Assembly (NCBI GenBank): GCA_963625535.1 | Contig: CAVFUK010000013.1 | Coordinates: 1 to 22,453 of the forward strand | Direction: 5' to 3' | DNA from: Phocaeicola_A sp963625535 | GTDB lineage: Bacteria; Bacteroidota; Bacteroidia; Bacteroidales; Bacteroidaceae | DNA length: 22,453 nucleotides | Shown: positions 7,584-14,951 of the stretch, one piece after another | How the letters are laid out: each line of letters begins with the position of its first letter | Position numbering within the stretch: the first letter of the stretch is position 1 | The notes under the pieces: generated by a model | The model's input: the letters and a program-made list of their open reading frames with translations, nothing else | What the model was told of the DNA's origin: nothing | Database searches by the model: none | Position numbers and translations under genes: made by a program

Positions 7584-8271
7584 GCTGACATACGACGACT
7601 TGCACATCTCCCTTCCGGAGATTTACGATGCCATGGGCTATGGCACCGCCGAGCCGGACGAGGATGTGCGTCACGAGATAGACAAGCTGCTGGAGCGGGT
7701 GGTGCCCCTTGCCCGCCCCCGGTTTGCCTTTCACCTGACCGAAGGCGAGTTGGTTCCCCAGCGGGGTGAGCTACGCATCGGTAAGACGGTCTTCCAGATG
7801 GGAGGCATCATCAGCCGTCAGCTCCGTGGCTCGGAGGCCTACGCCCTCTTTGTGGCCACGGCCGGCGGAGAGTATCAGCAACTTCAACATCAGTTGGAAG
7901 CCGAGGGCGACATCGTGGCGATGTATATGGCCGATTCCCTAGGCAGCGTCATTGCCGAGAAGACGGCCGACTGCATGGAGCGTGCCTTGGAGCTTGCCGT
8001 CGAACCCAAAGGTTGGAAGCACACCAACCGCTTCAGCCCCGGCTATTGTGGATGGCACGTGTCGCAGCAGCAGCGGCTCTTCCCTCTCTTCCCCACACAG
8101 TCTCCCTGCGGCATCCACTTGACGGACTCCAGTCTGATGATTCCCATCAAGAGTGTCAGTGGAGTGATAGGTCTGGGCCCCAGCGTCCGCAAGATAGACT
8201 ACACCTGCGGCCTCTGCGACTATGCCAAGTGCTACCGCCGCAAGAAACGTCCGGGCGTGGTGTTGGTGTGA
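7570..8271 (+). CDS. MetH activation-domain-like protein with C-terminal cysteine cluster
   Basis: This 233-residue protein resembles the C-terminal AdoMet-binding reactivation domain of cobalamin-dependent methionine synthase, here free-standing. The motif R154-F-S-P-G-Y159 followed by GWHVSQQQRLFPLF corresponds to the RxxxGY AdoMet site, and IKSVSGVIGLGPS (193-205) to the conserved tail. In MetH this domain supports reductive methylation of oxidised cob(II)alamin. The extreme C-terminus adds C213-x2-C216-x4-C221 and a basic stretch (YRRKKR), which I do not recall from MetH itself; it could hold metal or act in redox. The 14-base overlap with the MtaA-like gene suggests the two proteins work together on a corrinoid protein encoded elsewhere. 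No terminator is evident before the AT-rich cassette. Confidence 0.82.
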   Translation: MEEHKLTYDDLHISLPEIYDAMGYGTAEPDEDVRHEIDKLLERVVPLARPRFAFHLTEGELVPQRGELRIGKTVFQMGGIISRQLRGSEAYALFVATAGGEYQQLQHQLEAEGDIVAMYMADSLGSVIAEKTADCMERALELAVEPKGWKHTNRFSPGYCGWHVSQQQRLFPLFPTQSPCGIHLTDSSLMIPIKSVSGVIGLGPSVRKIDYTCGLCDYAKCYRRKKRPGVVLV

Positions 8272-8332
8272 AGTTTCCCTATCTTTAGCGTTCGGTTGGC
8301 CGATAAGAAATGCAGGTTTTCTTCACGAGAAC

Positions 8333-8410
8333 GCAAAAATATTTGCATTAGTTCGACATATTTTCTACTTTTGCAGGGGTATTTCATGGTGCTAATGCAA
8401 ATATTTTTGC
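8333..8410. repeat. Perfect 19-bp inverted repeat flanking the cassette promoter
   Basis: GCAAAAATATTTGCATTAG (8333-8351) and CTAATGCAAATATTTTTGC (8392-8410) are perfect reverse complements separated by 40 bases. Each arm itself contains a near-palindromic 14-mer (GCAAAAATATTTGC, 12 of 14 symmetric). The promoter -33 box lies in the left arm and the right arm falls after the expected start of transcription, 7 bases before the ATPase ATG. Paired repressor sites fit this arrangement best. A short mobile element or hairpin is possible. Confidence 0.9.
8342..8373 (+). promoter_or_regulatory. Promoter of the ATPase/TOPRIM cassette
   Basis: The -33 TTTG (8342-8345) and -7 TACTTTTG (8366-8373) are 20 bases apart, matching the Bacteroidetes consensus. 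Transcription would begin near 8380, giving a leader of about 38 bases that contains the right arm of the 19-bp inverted repeat. Confidence 0.68.
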
Positions 8411-8417
8411 TTTAAGT

Positions 8418-9644
8418 ATGAGAATCGACTCTGTAATGATAGAAGGTATCTCCAATATTGAGCATACTCAATTGGAGTTCGGGACAATGAATGCGCTCAT
8501 TGCCCCGAATGGTTATGGCAAGAGTAATCTACTCCGCGCAATAGACTTTGGCCTGCGGTTCGTAAACGGATCAGAAGCCGAAAGGGCTCAGATGATGGGA
8601 AGCACATTTCTTCCAATCAATGTTTCTAATTACAAGAAAGACTTTGTCTTTGAAATTTCAGGAACAACTACAGTCAATGAAATACAAAAGAACTTCAAGT
8701 ATGGTTATAAGGTAGCCTGGCAAACAGACACAAATAGCGGAAGGATACTTGAGGAGTGGCTCAAGGTCAGAGAATCGCTTGAATACCGCTACAGGCAATA
8801 TATAAGTCGTAAAACAGGTGACAAATGCTTGATACAACCTTCCGTAAAAGGGAGATGTACAAAGTCTTTTGCTGTAACGACGCTACAATTGGCCTTACCT
8901 ATTTTCGCTGCATCCAACAATCTTTTCTTCCAAGATTTAGCCAAGCAGATTTGCGACATCAATATCCCCAACATTGAGACACTTGACAATCCGGAGTCAT
9001 ACTTCTCCCCGAGTGTCAACAAGGGAATCGGGATACTTGGCGGAAGAACGCTTAGTGAATACCTTTATTATCTGAAGCAGACAGACGAGACAAACTATGG
9101 TATTCTGACCGATGGCCTCATGCAGCTAATGCCAAACATCAGCGAGCTTTCCGCGGAAGCGGTTATCCTGGCCGATGGTCAAAGCAAACTATACGATGTT
9201 CGGATAAAGGAGATGCACAACGCTCTACCTACAAGCATCAGAAGCCTGTCAAGCGGCAGCAAGCGGATGATTTTTCTCTTCACCCTATGTATCGCCGCAC
9301 AAAAGCAGAACATCCCGATGATCATGATGGAGGAGCCGGAGAATTCCGTTCATCCCCGTCTGATGGAGAATTTGATAAACACGCTACAGGTCTATGCCGC
9401 CGACACTAAGATATTGATGACAAGTCACTCGCCATATCTCATGCGTTACCTCCAGCCACAGCAGATGTACTTCGGATTACCGAAGAATGATGGACTTGTC
9501 CATTTCTCCAAAATCAATCCTTCGAAGTTGAAGTATCTGTACCGCTATGCGGCTGACATGGAGTTGACCTTTGGCGAGTTTATGTTCGATTTCATGCTCG
9601 ACATCGAAAACGATACGGAGAAGATAAACACATTCTTTGCTTGA
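8418..9644 (+). CDS. AAA/ABC-type ATPase of the OLD/RecF-like class, probable defence protein
   Basis: This 408-residue ATPase has an N-terminal Walker A (APNGYGKSN, 29-37), an ABC signature LSSGS (277-281), Walker B ending in two acidic residues (MIMMEEPEN, 301-309) and a switch histidine in TSHSP (335-339). The insert between Walker A and the signature (about 60-270) probably forms the coiled-coil or arm region typical of SMC-like proteins. There is no C-terminal nuclease domain, but the next gene encodes a TOPRIM-like protein. This split arrangement occurs in PARIS (AriA/AriB) and RloA/RloB-like anti-phage or abortive-infection pairs. Composition is clearly AT-richer than the flanking metabolic genes, which suggests horizontal transfer. 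The start at 8418 follows the promoter and inverted repeat. Specific system membership is not established. Confidence 0.85.
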   Translation: MRIDSVMIEGISNIEHTQLEFGTMNALIAPNGYGKSNLLRAIDFGLRFVNGSEAERAQMMGSTFLPINVSNYKKDFVFEISGTTTVNEIQKNFKYGYKVAWQTDTNSGRILEEWLKVRESLEYRYRQYISRKTGDKCLIQPSVKGRCTKSFAVTTLQLALPIFAASNNLFFQDLAKQICDINIPNIETLDNPESYFSPSVNKGIGILGGRTLSEYLYYLKQTDETNYGILTDGLMQLMPNISELSAEAVILADGQSKLYDVRIKEMHNALPTSIRSLSSGSKRMIFLFTLCIAAQKQNIPMIMMEEPENSVHPRLMENLINTLQVYAADTKILMTSHSPYLMRYLQPQQMYFGLPKNDGLVHFSKINPSKLKYLYRYAADMELTFGEFMFDFMLDIENDTEKINTFFA

Positions 9645-9649
9645 CAGTT

Positions 9650-10264
9650 ATGGTAAAGAGGAAAGAAACCACCGACTCACGCATCGTGATATTTGTAGAG
9701 GGCGATACCGATGAACAGTTCTTCAAATCACTGGTTGAGCACTACAGACAATGCGGTCAACAGTCATTATTGCCATGCACTATCTGCAACCTGAAAGGAG
9801 TCACCCGATACACAAGCAAGTTGTTGGCTAAGCTAAGGAACGAGTATCTACCCGAAGCATACAAGAAAGGCTATCGCATAAGAACAGTGTGTTGCTCATA
9901 CGACACGGATGTGTTCGAAGTAAAGAATCCTTTGATGGTCGATTGGAAATCATTGGAAAAGAGCGTCAAGCATCTCGGCGTGGATTATCTGATACAGATT
10001 GGCGTCAGAAGTTCCATCGAAGACTGGATACTCGATGATATGGAGGGGATATGCACCTTCTTGAAACTGAAGTCCGTACCCAAGGTTCTAAAAGGCAACG
10101 ACGGATTTTCGAAACTCTCCGACCTCTACGCCAAAGCCCGCAAGACTTACCAGAAAGGCTATGCGACACAAGAGCTCATCTCCACCCTTGACATGGACAA
10201 GATTATCAGCAAGCGCAAAGATGTTCTTCAGCAGTTGGAAGATGTATTAGGAGTTAAGTTATAA
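9650..10264 (+). CDS. TOPRIM-like protein (RloB/OLD-type), partner of the upstream ATPase
   Basis: This 204-residue protein carries the acidic pattern of TOPRIM-fold nucleases: E17 in VIFVEGDTDEQFF, then D85-T-D87 in SYDTDVFE, then E124-D125 in SSIEDWILDD. The spacing resembles the metal site of the OLD, RloB and AriB group. It has no membrane segment or signal peptide. The ATG at 9650 lies 5 bases after the ATPase stop. A TTG at 9641 overlapping that stop would add three residues and is less likely. Tight spacing implies co-expression and probably a complex. In related systems the ATPase senses a phage trigger and releases or activates a TOPRIM effector that cuts nucleic acid, including tRNA in PARIS. 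Which applies here cannot be read from the sequence. Confidence 0.75.
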   Translation: MVKRKETTDSRIVIFVEGDTDEQFFKSLVEHYRQCGQQSLLPCTICNLKGVTRYTSKLLAKLRNEYLPEAYKKGYRIRTVCCSYDTDVFEVKNPLMVDWKSLEKSVKHLGVDYLIQIGVRSSIEDWILDDMEGICTFLKLKSVPKVLKGNDGFSKLSDLYAKARKTYQKGYATQELISTLDMDKIISKRKDVLQQLEDVLGVKL

Positions 10265-10301
10265 TTAAGTTTATCATAATCATTTATTGAAACACGATTA
10301 A

Positions 10302-10796
10302 TTTCTTATACAATGGAAGAAGTATTGGTTCGAGCTGGACCCTTATGATTTTGAAAAAGAAGTAGCTTATTGGTTTGAACAACAAGGATACGCTGCCAGT
10401 GTAACCCAAAAATCGGGAGATGGCGGCATAGATATAATCATTTCAAAACCACAATATAAAGCATACGTCCAATGTAAAAGATATCGAAAGTCAAAAGTTG
10501 ACAGACCTACATTGAATGCTTTGTATGGGAATGTTTGCGCGGATAAAGTGGACCAGGGAATTGTTGTCTGTCTGTTGGGATTAACAGAAGAAGCTGCAGA
10601 TTTTGCAAATAAAGTAGGGAGAAAGGTAATCACTGTCGATGATTTGGCCCCTAAGGAGTCGTTGTTTCATCACAAATTTACTCGGCATCTCACGGAAATA
10701 ACTCGGCATCTGAAGGGCAACAACTCGGCATGCGGCGGAAACCGAGTTTGGACATATTGGACGAGCAAACATATTTCTCGCAAAATATTCGGTTGA
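10302..10796 (+). pseudogene. Mrr-type restriction endonuclease domain, 5'-broken
   Basis: The frame open from 10302 encodes WFELDPYDFEKEVAYWF, then KSGDGGIDIII and AYVQCKRY. These are the Mrr-family core, with catalytic D in GGID and Q-x-K in QCK, followed by VVCLLGLTEEAADFA. The frame has no ATG, GTG or TTG before this core and is blocked by TAA at 10299. An ATG at 10313 lies one base out of phase: dropping a single G after it would join MKKYWFELDP to the domain. So the gene has a frameshift at its very start, an N-terminal truncation, or an unusual start. Beyond about 10660 the translation turns into repeat-derived sequence, so the native C-terminus may also be altered. It lies 38-50 bases after the TOPRIM gene and shares its AT-rich composition. 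Confidence 0.72.
10680..10744. repeat. Short array of about 22-bp repeats with core ACTCGGCAT
   Basis: ACTCGGCAT begins at 10680, 10701 and 10723, giving unit lengths of 21 and 22 bases with related linkers. An inverted CCGAGTT follows at 10742-10748. The array overlaps the apparent 3' end of the Mrr-like frame and lies upstream of the nfnAB promoter. The period matches the arrays at 563-672 and 18855-19118, although the unit sequence differs. Confidence 0.7.
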
Positions 10797-10811
10797 TACA
10801 GCCATTTGTTG

Positions 10812-10819
10812 TACTTTTG
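10812..10819 (+). promoter_or_regulatory. -7 box for the fused nfnAB gene
   Basis: TACTTTTG matches TAnnTTTG. No convincing TTTG -33 box lies at the normal distance; the nearest candidate is GGTTGA around 10791-10796, about 16 bases away. Transcription near 10826 would give a leader of about 58 bases. Confidence 0.5.
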
Positions 10820-10883
10820 CCACAATTATGTATGCGAGAGAAAACCGTGTGCATGACAACAACCTTATTTTCAAACAAAAGAT

Positions 10884-13175
10884 ATGAATAGAATTGTCGC
10901 AAAAGAACATTTCTCCGAGAAGGTTTTCAAACTGGAGATTGAGGCCCCGCTGATTGCGAAATCCCGCAAGGCTGGCCACTTTGTCATCGTGCGTGTAGGC
11001 GAGAAAGGCGAACGTATGCCCCTCACCATCGCTGGTGCGGACCCTGTAAAAGGCACCATTACGCTGGTTGTGCAGAAGGTAGGACTCTCCTCTACCCGAC
11101 TCTGTAACCTGGAGGTGGGCGATTGTGTGACCGACATCGTCGGACCCCTCGGCCAGGCAACCCACATCGAGAACTACGGAACCGTGGTGTGCGCCGGAGG
11201 TGGCGTAGGCGTGGCTCCTATGCTCCCCATCATCGAGTCGCTGAAGGCTGCCGGCAACAAAGTCATCTCCGTGTTGGCAGGACGTTCCAAGGATCTGATT
11301 ATCCTGGAGGACGAGGTGCGCAAACATTCCGATGAAGTCATCATCATGACCGACGACGGCTCCTACGGCAACAAAGGTCTGGTAACAGAAGGTATTGAAA
11401 GCGTCATCAAACGCGAGAAGGTGGACAAGTGCTTCGCCATCGGTCCCGCCATCATGATGAAGTTCGTTTGCTTGCTGACAAAGAAATATGAGATACCCAC
11501 CGACGTGTCGCTCAACACCATCATGGTGGACGGTACCGGCATGTGCGGCGCTTGCCGCATCACCGTGGGTGGAAAGACGAAGTTCGTCTGCGTGGACGGA
11601 CCAGAGTTCGACGGCCATCAGGTGGATTTCGACGAGATGCTGAAACGTATGGGTGCCTTCAAGTCCATCGAGCAGCAAGAGATGCACAAACTCGACCCGC
11701 AGGCATCCGCTACGGACGAGCTGACCAATCGCGACGCAGCTTGGCGTGAGGAACTCCGCAAGAGCATGAAGCCAAAGGAGCGTACCAACATAGAACGCGT
11801 GAAGATGAACGAGCTCGACCCGACCTACCGCTCACACAGCCGCAAGGAAGAGGTGAACCAGGGTCTGTCAGAACAACAGGCATTGATAGAGGCCAAGCGC
11901 TGCCTCGACTGCGCCAACCCCACTTGCGTCACAGGCTGTCCGGTGAACATCAACATTCCTTCGTTCATCAAGAACATAGAGCGCGGCGAGTTCCTGAAAG
12001 CCGCACAGGTGCTGAAGCAAACCAGCGCCCTGCCTTCGGTCTGCGGACGTGTCTGTCCGCAGGAGAAGCAGTGCGAGTCGCGCTGTATGCACCTGAAGAT
12101 GGGCAAGCAGGCCGTTGCCATCGGTTATCTGGAGCGCTTCGCTGCTGACTTCGAGCGCGAGAGCGGACAGATTTCCGTACCGCAGTTGGCTCCGAAGAAC
12201 GGCATCAAGGTGGCTGTCATCGGTTCCGGTCCTGCCGGACTCTCCTTTGCAGGCGACATGGCGAAGTATGGCTACGACGTGACAGTTTTCGAAGCTCTGC
12301 ACGAGATTGGCGGTGTGCTGAAATATGGTATCCCCGAGTTCCGTCTGCCCAACAAGGTGGTGGATGTGGAGATAGAGAATCTGGCGAAGATGGGTGTCAA
12401 CTTCGTGAAGGACTGCATCATCGGCAAGACGATGAGCGTGAAGCAGCTCGAGGAGGATGGCTTCAAGGGAATCTTTGTTGCCTCCGGTGCCGGACTGCCT
12501 AACTTCATGAACATCCCCGGTGAAAACTGCATCAACATCATGTCCAGCAACGAGTATCTGACCCGCGTCAACCTGATGGACGCAGCCAGCGAAGAGAGCG
12601 ACACGCCCGTGCCGTTCGGCAAACGTGTGGCCGTCATCGGTGGTGGCAACACGGCTATGGACTCTGTCCGCACGGCCATTCGCTTGGGTGCTGAGCGTGC
12701 GATGATCATCTACCGTCGTTCCGAGGAGGAGATGCCCGCACGTCTCGAAGAGGTGAAACATGCCAAGGAGGAGGGTGTGGAATTCCTTACACTCCACAAT
12801 CCTATCGAATATATCCCCGACGAGGCAGGCCGTGTGAAACAGGTGGTGCTGCAGAAGATGGAGCTTGGCGAGCCGGATGCTTCCGGTCGTCGCAGTCCGG
12901 TGCCCATCCCCGGTGCAACGGAGACTATCGACATCGACATGGCCATCGTCAGCGTGGGTGTATCCCCCAACCCGATTGTGCCACGTTCCGTAGAGGGACT
13001 GGAGCTGGGCCGCAAGGGAACCATCGCCGTGAACGACGACATGCGTTCGTCCATCCCGACCATCTTTGCCGGTGGCGACATCGTTCGTGGTGGTGCCACA
13101 GTGATTCTCGCCATGGGCGACGGTCGTCATGCTGCCGCTTCTATGCACAAGCAGCTGAGCGGAGCCGCTGAATAA
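10884..13175 (+). CDS. Fused NfnA-NfnB flavoprotein (ferredoxin-NADP reductase / glutamate-synthase-like)
   Basis: This 763-residue protein joins two normally separate subunits. Residues 1 to about 285 are NfnA/PyrK-like: a FAD- and NAD-binding ferredoxin reductase domain with CAGGGVGVAPM (103-113) and a [2Fe-2S] site C221-x2-C224...C236. Residues from about 320 are NfnB/GltD-like. They carry two cysteine sets for [4Fe-4S] clusters (C340, C343, C348, C352; C387, C391, C397, C401), a FAD motif GSGPAG (447-452), an NADPH motif GGGNTA (586-591) and the closing AGGD (729-732). NfnAB reversibly couples NADH, NADPH and ferredoxin by electron bifurcation. Annotation as a dihydroorotate-dehydrogenase/glutamate-synthase bifunctional protein is also common. 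The start at 10884 follows a -7 box. No linked gltB or pyrD is visible, favouring the Nfn role. Confidence 0.9.
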   Translation: MNRIVAKEHFSEKVFKLEIEAPLIAKSRKAGHFVIVRVGEKGERMPLTIAGADPVKGTITLVVQKVGLSSTRLCNLEVGDCVTDIVGPLGQATHIENYGTVVCAGGGVGVAPMLPIIESLKAAGNKVISVLAGRSKDLIILEDEVRKHSDEVIIMTDDGSYGNKGLVTEGIESVIKREKVDKCFAIGPAIMMKFVCLLTKKYEIPTDVSLNTIMVDGTGMCGACRITVGGKTKFVCVDGPEFDGHQVDFDEMLKRMGAFKSIEQQEMHKLDPQASATDELTNRDAAWREELRKSMKPKERTNIERVKMNELDPTYRSHSRKEEVNQGLSEQQALIEAKRCLDCANPTCVTGCPVNINIPSFIKNIERGEFLKAAQVLKQTSALPSVCGRVCPQEKQCESRCMHLKMGKQAVAIGYLERFAADFERESGQISVPQLAPKNGIKVAVIGSGPAGLSFAGDMAKYGYDVTVFEALHEIGGVLKYGIPEFRLPNKVVDVEIENLAKMGVNFVKDCIIGKTMSVKQLEEDGFKGIFVASGAGLPNFMNIPGENCINIMSSNEYLTRVNLMDAASEESDTPVPFGKRVAVIGGGNTAMDSVRTAIRLGAERAMIIYRRSEEEMPARLEEVKHAKEEGVEFLTLHNPIEYIPDEAGRVKQVVLQKMELGEPDASGRRSPVPIPGATETIDIDMAIVSVGVSPNPIVPRSVEGLELGRKGTIAVNDDMRSSIPTIFAGGDIVRGGATVILAMGDGRHAAASMHKQLSGAAE

Positions 13176-13225
13176 CAAGACTTTCACAACACATTGCGGA
13201 ACTTATAACGCAGTGCATTGAACAT

Positions 13226-13266
13226 ACAATCGTCCGGAAGTACATACCGACACTTCCGGGCGATGT
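13226..13266 (+). terminator. Terminator after nfnAB
   Basis: An 8-bp core stem CCGGAAGT (13234-13241) / ACTTCCGG (13252-13259) extends outward through a G-T pair and four further pairs, with a 10-base loop. TTGTTTTAT follows immediately. It lies about 50 bases after the nfnAB stop. Confidence 0.8.
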
Positions 13267-13438
13267 TGTTTTATATTCCTTCAATGCACTTCAGTCAAGT
13301 TATTTATCACCCTATAGTATTCACAAGGAATGTTGACGCAACCCGTAGATGATTCTGCCAAGAGCAAAAACAAGACATTTATCAAAAAAAGAAGTGCAGA
13401 ACATTTATAATCAAAAGACAAGACGTTGAGAGTACCAA
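13267..13438. other. Non-coding spacer between two convergent terminators
   Basis: These AT-rich bases lie between the nfnAB terminator and the uxaB terminator. I see no ORF with coding character, no tRNA and no clear repeat in them. Confidence 0.6.
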
Positions 13439-13467
13439 AAAGGCCCTCCCTTGTGGGGAGAGCCTTT
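13439..13467 (-). terminator. Terminator after uxaB
   Basis: On the reverse strand AAAGGCTCTCCC (13467-13456) pairs with GGGAGGGCCTTT (13450-13439) with one mismatch and a 5-base loop. It runs on into TTTGG. It lies 20 bases after the uxaB stop codon. Confidence 0.85.
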
Positions 13468-13487
13468 CTTATCGGTTAGGAAGCGGA

Positions 13488-14927
13488 TTAAAGAATCGTC
13501 TTCACTGTCTCCAGCATACCCTTCTCCTGGATAGAATCGAGGAAGCCCTTCACCATGTCGGCCAAGCCCGGGATGGCGTTGAGGTCCTCGCCCCAGATAG
13601 AAGTTGCGCCGAGCACACCTTCTGTCACCTTCTTGGTGCAGCCTGTTGCCCAGAGGTCCTTCAGCATCTGCATAATCTCCGGTGCGTCGTTCGGAACGAT
13701 GTCAGCACCGTCGGCACGCTTGCCACCCTTGTAGTAAGTGATGATGGCAGCCAAGCCGAGAACCAAGCCCTTAGGCAGTTCGCCCTTACGCTGCAGGTAT
13801 GTCTTCAAACCTGGCAGGTCGCGAGTCTGGAACTTCGGGAACGAGTTCAGCATGATAGATGTAACCTGGTGGTCTACGAACGGGTTGTTGAAGCGCTCGA
13901 GCACGTCCTTAGCGAACTTCTGCAACTCATCCTTCGGCAAGTTCAGTGTCTCCATCAACTCGTGGAACATCACCTTGTCGATGAATTTACCTACAACCGG
14001 ATGCTGGCAAGCGTCGCGTACGATGTTGATGCCAGAGAGGTAAGCAACCGGAGAGAGTACTGTGTGAGGACCGTTGAGCAGGGTAACCTTTCTTTCGTGA
14101 TAAGGAGCCTCTGACGGAACGAACAGCACGTTCAAGCCAGCCTTGTCTGCGGGGAATTCCTTAGCGATCTCCTTCGGAGCCTCGATAACCCACAAGTGGA
14201 AGATTTCGGCCTGAACAACCATGTTGTCGTCGTACTGCAGTTTCTCCTTGATGGCTGCGATATCCTTGCGCGGGAATCCCGGAACGATGCGGTCTACCAA
14301 TGTAGCGTACACGCCGCAAGCCTCCTCGAACCACTTCTTGAAGTCCTCGCCCAGTTTCCAGAGCTCGATGTACTGCTCGATGCACTCTTTCAGCTTGTGG
14401 CCATTGAGGAAGATCAGCTCGCAGGGGAAGATGATGAGACCCTTCGTCATGTCGCCGTTGAAAGTTTTGAAACGGTGATAGAGCAACTGGGTCAGCTTGC
14501 CCGGATAAGAAGAAGCGGGAGCGTCGTCCAACTTGCAGGCAGGGTCGAACGCGATGCCGGCCTCGGTAGTGTTGGAGATGACGAAGCGCATCTCGGGCTG
14601 CTCGGCCAGTTTCATGAACTCTGCGTTCTGTGTGTAGGGGTTCAATGCACGGCTGATTACGTCAATCTTCGTAAGGCTGTTCACTGTCTCACCTTTGTCC
14701 AGACCCTGGAGGTTTACGTGATAAAGGTCGTCCTGAGCGTTGAGCATGTCAATCATACCCTTCTCGATAGGCTGAACGACAACTACGCTACTGTTAAAGT
14801 CCGTCTTCTGGTCCATGTTGTAGATGATCCAATCTACAAATGCACGCAAGAAATTACCTTCGCCAAACTGAATGATTCTTTCAGGGCGCACAACCTTTTC
14901 GGCTGTTTGTTTGTTTAATGGTTTCAT
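13488..14927 (-). CDS. uxaB: Tagaturonate reductase (altronate oxidoreductase)
   Basis: UxaB reduces D-tagaturonate to D-altronate with NADH, the second step of D-galacturonate breakdown. The 479-residue protein is a member of the polyol-specific long-chain dehydrogenase family. The cofactor motif FGEGNFLRAF (21-30) opens a Rossmann domain, and the catalytic K280-x4-N285-x2-H288 lies in ERKVTLLNGPH. Length and both motifs fit UxaB; mannonate or mannitol dehydrogenases are relatives, but uxaC next door supports UxaB. It lies 24 bases downstream of the lacI-type regulator on the same strand, so the regulator and enzyme form one operon. A terminator follows. The start at 14927 gives the expected short N-terminus before the cofactor loop. 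Confidence 0.95.
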   Translation of the reverse strand: MKPLNKQTAEKVVRPERIIQFGEGNFLRAFVDWIIYNMDQKTDFNSSVVVVQPIEKGMIDMLNAQDDLYHVNLQGLDKGETVNSLTKIDVISRALNPYTQNAEFMKLAEQPEMRFVISNTTEAGIAFDPACKLDDAPASSYPGKLTQLLYHRFKTFNGDMTKGLIIFPCELIFLNGHKLKECIEQYIELWKLGEDFKKWFEEACGVYATLVDRIVPGFPRKDIAAIKEKLQYDDNMVVQAEIFHLWVIEAPKEIAKEFPADKAGLNVLFVPSEAPYHERKVTLLNGPHTVLSPVAYLSGINIVRDACQHPVVGKFIDKVMFHELMETLNLPKDELQKFAKDVLERFNNPFVDHQVTSIMLNSFPKFQTRDLPGLKTYLQRKGELPKGLVLGLAAIITYYKGGKRADGADIVPNDAPEIMQMLKDLWATGCTKKVTEGVLGATSIWGEDLNAIPGLADMVKGFLDSIQEKGMLETVKTIL

Positions 14928-14951
14928 ATTGCTATAAATATAAAAGGTTAA

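Noticed and set aside
11868..13187. Long reverse ORF (439 codons) opposite nfnAB
   Set aside because: It is a shadow of the NfnB half, with His/Thr/Leu-rich antisense composition and no family features. The same applies to 10581-11687 reverse and 3176-3973 reverse.
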